Origin: JBGOTP01 sp041476545
GTDB taxonomy: Bacteria > Acidobacteriota > Vicinamibacteria > Vicinamibacterales > CAVVIG01
DNA length: 9,714 nt
Assembly: GCA_041476545.1 (NCBI GenBank)
Contig: JBGOTP010000190.1
Span: forward strand, 1 to 9,714
Reading direction: 5' to 3'
Made by a program: the position numbers and the translations under genes. Below, in pieces: positions 7,146 through 9,714 of this stretch (its first letter is position 1; each line of letters starts with the position of its first letter). Below the pieces are notes generated by a model that worked only from the letters and a program-made list of their open reading frames with translations, ran no database searches and was not told the origin of the DNA.

Positions 7146-8170
7146 TGAAGAAGCTGATTACGATCGCCGCATGCATGTTCGCCTCGTACGGCGTCGTCCG
7201 CTCCGAGCAGGCGAACCCCGTCCCGGCCGCCGCGCAAGCACCAGCACCCGCACGAGGCGCGGTAGCGCCCGATCCTCCCGCTGCGCCCTACGAGGAAGTC
7301 AAAGGCTGGGGTCCCGGCGTTGCCGGCAACTTCGACTGGGAGCCCGCGGGAGTCGACGTCGATCGCAGCGGCCGCGTCTATTTCCTGCGGCGGTCGGATC
7401 CGCCCATCTACATGATGGAGCCCTCCGGGAAGGTGTTGAAGACGTTCGGGACCGCGATGTTCGTATGGGCGCACGGCCTCTCCGTCGACCGGCAGGGCAA
7501 TGTGTGGGCAACGGACTGCGCGGTGGGGCCGAGCGCCGGCTCGCAGCCTCAGCTCCAGAAGCTCAATCAGGCGGCGGTCGCAGCAGGTCGAGGGCATCAG
7601 GTCTACAAATTCAGCCCCGATGGCAAGCTGCTGATGACGATCGGAAAGGCCGGACAGCCGGGCGAGGGCCCCGGCCAGTTCCACTGCCCATCGGACGTGA
7701 TCGTTGCGCCTGACGGCAGCTTCTTCGTGTCCGACGGCCACGAGGACACGCCGAACGCCCGTATCCTGAAATTCACCAAAGACGGCAAGTTCATCAAGAC
7801 GTGGGGCACGCGCGGGAAAGAGCCTGGGCAGTTTGCGTCGCCGCACGCCCTCGCGTTCGACTCCAAGGGCCGACTCTTCGTGGGTGACCGGGGCAACCGG
7901 CGCATTCAGATCTTCGATCTCGACGGGAACTTCCTGGATCAGTACACGGGCTTCGGATCGGCGAGCGGAATCGCCATCACGGCCGACGACACCATCTACG
8001 TGACCGAGACCGGACGGCACGTGCTCTTTGTCGGCGATGCGAAGACGGGGAAGGTCACGGGCATGATCCCCGACGTGTGGGCGGAAGGTGTCGGTGCCGA
8101 CAACGAGGGCAATGTGTATGTCGGTGAGGTGTTCCGTCACGTCTGGCGCAAGTTCACTCGGAAAAAGTAG
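7145..8170 (+). CDS. Secreted NHL-propeller protein related to peptidyl-alpha-hydroxyglycine alpha-amidating lyase (PAL)
   Basis: 341 aa. The ATG at 7145 overlaps the VOC stop by one base. The upstream open frame (to 6851) belongs to a shadow of the VOC gene. Residues 1 to ~23 are a signal peptide, followed by a Pro/Ala-rich linker to ~48. The rest is a propeller with NHL-type strands (GLSVDRQGNVWATD, DVIVAPDGSFFVSDG, ALAFDSKGRLFVGDRGNRRIQIF). Compared from memory with mammalian PAL, the order of motifs is the same: an Arg in FLRRSD (~82-83), the zinc His in WAHGLS (His110), the SDG segment (197-199), the zinc His in SPHALAF (His234) and the C-terminal VYVGE...VWRKF. The third zinc His position is Glu314 (WAEGVGAD), and the catalytic Tyr position appears to be His199. 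Whether it is a lyase, and on what substrate, is open. No monooxygenase partner is visible. Confidence 0.9.
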   Translation: MKKLITIAACMFASYGVVRSEQANPVPAAAQAPAPARGAVAPDPPAAPYEEVKGWGPGVAGNFDWEPAGVDVDRSGRVYFLRRSDPPIYMMEPSGKVLKTFGTAMFVWAHGLSVDRQGNVWATDCAVGPSAGSQPQLQKLNQAAVAAGRGHQVYKFSPDGKLLMTIGKAGQPGEGPGQFHCPSDVIVAPDGSFFVSDGHEDTPNARILKFTKDGKFIKTWGTRGKEPGQFASPHALAFDSKGRLFVGDRGNRRIQIFDLDGNFLDQYTGFGSASGIAITADDTIYVTETGRHVLFVGDAKTGKVTGMIPDVWAEGVGADNEGNVYVGEVFRHVWRKFTRKK

Positions 8171-8259
8171 GTGATCCGAGGCGGCGATGAAAGCCGGCAA
8201 GACCGCGGACGAGGCGGGATCGTCCATCGATCTCGCGAGCAAGTATCCTGGCTACAAGA
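8171..8259. other. Gap between the PAL-like gene and the methyltransferase gene
   Basis: This 89 bp stretch shows no clear promoter or hairpin terminator, so the methyltransferase may be transcribed partly by read-through. An ATG at 8187 with GAGG 5 nt upstream opens a 147-codon frame that runs into the methyltransferase gene in another frame. Its later part is Arg/Ala-rich shadow sequence, so it is not called. Confidence 0.4.
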
Positions 8260-9327
8260 GTGAGCGCGCCGCGGGACGATTCGAGCCACAGCCACCGTCG
8301 CCGCCCGCGCTACCGCGGGACTCATCCGCGGCGCTACGCGGAGAAGTACAAGGAGCTCGCGCCAGAGCAGTACCCCGTTCTCGTGGCGCGTCTGCGCGAG
8401 CGCGGGCGGACGCCGGCGGGGCAGCACGTGTCGATTCTGGTCGACGCAACGCTGGCGGTGCTCGATCCGAAGCCGGGCGAGCGCGGCGTCGACGCCACGC
8501 TTGGGTGGGGTGGACACGCGGAGCGCCTGCTCCAGAGACTGTCGCCTGGCGGGCAACTCCTCGGGCTCGATGCCGACTCGATCGAACTTCCCAAGACGGA
8601 GGCACGCTTTCGCCAACTCGGCACGGATGAAGCGTCCGAGACGTCCTTGCTCGTCCGTCGGACCAACTTTGCGGGCATCCGCGCCGCCATAGACGAGGTC
8701 GGCTGGCACGATGGTGTGGACTTCGTCCTCGCAGATCTGGGCGTATCGTCCATGCAGATCGACGATCCGGCGCGCGGCTTTTCGTTCAGGGTCGATGGTC
8801 CGCTCGACATGCGCATGAACCCGAAGCGCGGGCTCTCCGCTCGGCAGTGGCTCGAACGCGCGTCGCTCGAGACGCTTGCCAGGGCGCTCGAATCCGATGC
8901 CGACGAACCGCACGCGCGTCACATCGCGGCCGCTCTCGTGGCCGCGCGTGGGACGATCGAGACAACACGCGCACTTGCAGACACCGTGCGTGACGCGCTG
9001 GCCGGACGGGTGGCGAAGGACGATGCCGATCTGAGTGTGCGTCGCGTGTTCCAGACGCTGCGGATCGAAGTCAACGACGAATTCGGCGCGCTCGATGCGC
9101 TCCTGCGCCAGTTGCCCACCTGCCTGCGGCCCGGTGGCCGCGTTGCGGTGCTGACGTTTCATTCCGGGGAGGACCGCCGGGTGAAGAAGGCGTTTGACCA
9201 GGGCGAGCGCGATGGTGTCTATGCCAGCGTCTCGCAGGAGGTCATCCGGGCGTCACCGGCGGAGCAGCGGCTCAATCCGCGTTCGAGATCGGCCAAGCTT
9301 CGCCACGCTCAGCGCGTGCGCGGTTGA
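8260..9327 (+). CDS. rsmH: RsmH-like 16S rRNA (cytosine-N4)-methyltransferase, extended form outside the dcw context
   Basis: 355 aa from a GTG at 8260; the ribosome binding site is weak and no ATG offers a better start. Family members methylate N4 of cytosine 1402 in 16S rRNA using S-adenosylmethionine. The SAM-binding core is clear: HVSILVDATLAVLDP then VDATLGWGGHAERLL (78-91) and GLDAD (102-106), DFVLADLGVSSMQIDDPARGFSFR (154-177), GPLDMRMNPKRG (180-191), RIEVNDE and PGGRVAVLTFHSGEDRRVK (291-309), ending LNPRSRSAKLR. E. coli RsmH is 313 aa; the extra length is an N-terminal ~50 residues rich in Arg and Lys (RRRPRYRGTHPRRYAEKYKE). The usual FHSLEDR is FHSGEDR. There is no mraZ upstream and no ftsL/ftsI-like gene in the 387 bp downstream, so this may be a paralogue rather than the housekeeping enzyme. 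Confidence 0.88.
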   Translation: MSAPRDDSSHSHRRRPRYRGTHPRRYAEKYKELAPEQYPVLVARLRERGRTPAGQHVSILVDATLAVLDPKPGERGVDATLGWGGHAERLLQRLSPGGQLLGLDADSIELPKTEARFRQLGTDEASETSLLVRRTNFAGIRAAIDEVGWHDGVDFVLADLGVSSMQIDDPARGFSFRVDGPLDMRMNPKRGLSARQWLERASLETLARALESDADEPHARHIAAALVAARGTIETTRALADTVRDALAGRVAKDDADLSVRRVFQTLRIEVNDEFGALDALLRQLPTCLRPGGRVAVLTFHSGEDRRVKKAFDQGERDGVYASVSQEVIRASPAEQRLNPRSRSAKLRHAQRVRG

Positions 9328-9357
9328 TAGAAGCGCGGCGGCGCGGTACTCGGGTAA

Positions 9358-9375
9358 GCGAACCTGGCGGTTCGC
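9358..9375 (+). terminator. Hairpin 31 bp after rsmH-like gene, weak terminator candidate
   Basis: GCGAACC and GGTTCGC form a perfect 7-bp inverted repeat around TGGC. There is no run of T after it, so it is not a classical intrinsic terminator. It may pause polymerase, protect the 3' end or be unrelated to termination. Confidence 0.3.
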
Positions 9376-9448
9376 AGGTGGCCAGGTAAGTCGAAGGGGG
9401 GAAGCGGCGGGAGGTCGAGAGGCCAGGTAGGGGTTCGAGCGAGAGGAG

Positions 9449-9530
9449 GTCCGCCTTCACGGCTTCGCCGCTACGGCGGGACAGACTTCGCGAGATGGAG
9501 ACTCGCGTATCTGAGGAGCAGCTCGCTCAG
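9449..9530. repeat. Cluster of three inverted repeats, REP-like structured element
   Basis: First, GTCCGCC (9449-9455) pairs with GGCGGGAC (9475-9482) with one bulge, enclosing CGGC-TTC-GCCG (9460-9470). Second, CGCGAG (9489-9494) pairs with CTCGCG (9502-9507). Third, CTGAGGAG (9511-9518) pairs with CTC-G-CTCAG (9522-9530) with one bulged base. Three consecutive palindromes in 82 bp suggest a dispersed intergenic repeat or a structured RNA. Copy number cannot be seen from one window. Confidence 0.4.
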
Positions 9531-9624
9531 CATTCGGACTCGCTGGCGAAGCCCAGACGTAGCTCGCCGGCCAATGGCGCGCCCGGACGAAGCGCGACTG
9601 GGCGGGAGGTGGGAGCGCGAAGTC

Positions 9625-9644
9625 TGGAGGCGGCGGGAGTCGAA
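9625..9644 (-). other. Segment like the 3' end of tmRNA/tRNA (T-loop to acceptor), possible attachment-site remnant
   Basis: Read on the minus strand, these 20 bases begin TTCGACTCCC and end GCCGCCTCCA, which is how many bacterial tmRNA genes end before CCA. The similarity starts at the T-loop; the bases before it (CACTT) cannot form the T-stem with CCCGC, so this is not a functional RNA gene. A T-loop-to-3'-end fragment is what integrase crossover leaves behind, but no integrase is in the window. Chance similarity in GC-rich DNA is possible. Confidence 0.3.
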
Positions 9645-9714
9645 AGTGAAAAAGCGCGTTTTGTTAACCCCATGATGGCGCGCGACTTCTGGTGCAACTC
9701 ACAGCGACAGCGGC

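Larger units (their letters stand above)
9328..9714. other. Apparently non-coding region with hairpins and short repeats
   Basis: No frame here has both a plausible start and protein-like composition. The stretch contains a hairpin (9358-9375), a 9-base direct repeat GGCCAGGTA at 9380-9388 and 9421-9429, a cluster of inverted repeats (9449-9530), the octamer palindrome GGCGCGCC near 9576, and a tmRNA/tRNA 3'-end-like segment (9625-9644). The last 60 bases include an ATG-ATG opening toward the right edge, but too little is present to call a gene. Confidence 0.55.

Noticed and set aside
7064..8242. 392-codon minus-strand open frame
   Set aside because: It is antisense to the PAL-like gene, with no motif and shadow-type composition.
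8187..8630. 147-codon plus-strand frame with a fair ribosome binding site
   Set aside because: It overlaps the rsmH-like gene in another frame for most of its length and becomes Arg/Ala-rich. The rsmH frame explains that DNA better. A short leader peptide cannot be excluded.
8137..9162. 341-codon minus-strand open frame
   Set aside because: It is antisense to the rsmH-like gene, whose SAM-binding motifs are clear.
9272..9460. Short open frames on both strands after rsmH
   Set aside because: They have no ribosome binding site or protein-like composition, and they start inside the rsmH gene as shadows.
1..9714. CRISPR array, complete tRNA or rRNA gene, transposase or integrase
   Set aside because: No regularly spaced repeats, no cloverleaf with both T-arm strands, and no mobile-element protein motifs were seen on either strand.

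Overview
The window is GC-rich DNA with dense coding and long antisense shadow frames. The protein families point to Acidobacteriota, most likely a soil lineage near Vicinamibacteria. These include a cytochrome c/DUF1080 fusion, a carboxypeptidase-regulatory/cytochrome c/Vgb-like propeller fusion, a giant two-component-regulator-propeller kinase and a Tat-exported VOC protein. The lineage is an inference from family content and style, not from a marker phylogeny.

Layout. (1) 1-1443, minus: a secreted multidomain protein (carboxypeptidase-regulatory-like domain, c-type haem motif, virginiamycin-B-lyase-like propeller) that runs off the left edge. (2) 1444-1655: a divergent promoter region. (3) 1656-2720, plus: a secreted cytochrome c/DUF1080 (3-keto-glycoside hydrolase-type) fusion. 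(4) 2724-6319, minus: a two-component operon, sensor kinase first and NarL-type regulator second, ending 3 bp from the converging DUF1080 gene. (5) 6320-6575: a second divergent promoter region. (6) 6576-8170, plus: a Tat-type VOC protein translationally coupled (TGATG) to a secreted NHL propeller related to peptidyl-alpha-hydroxyglycine alpha-amidating lyase (PAL). (7) 8260-9327, plus: an RsmH-like methyltransferase with an N-terminal extension and no cell-wall/division neighbours. (8) 9328-9714: no convincing gene; it holds several inverted repeats and a 20-base segment like the 3' end of a tmRNA/tRNA.

How the parts may work together. Almost everything except the methyltransferase is exported or senses the periplasm. 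Both divergent promoter regions carry the same unusual element. Three sites share TACCGGGA-N2-CCG, and the best is a perfect inverted repeat with the 16-bp (7-2-7) geometry of a NarL-type site. The simplest reading is that the encoded NarL-type regulator controls its own operon, the VOC/PAL-like operon and the cytochrome c fusion pair. That would make the window one signal-responsive periplasmic catabolic locus. The motif is directly visible; the regulon is inference.
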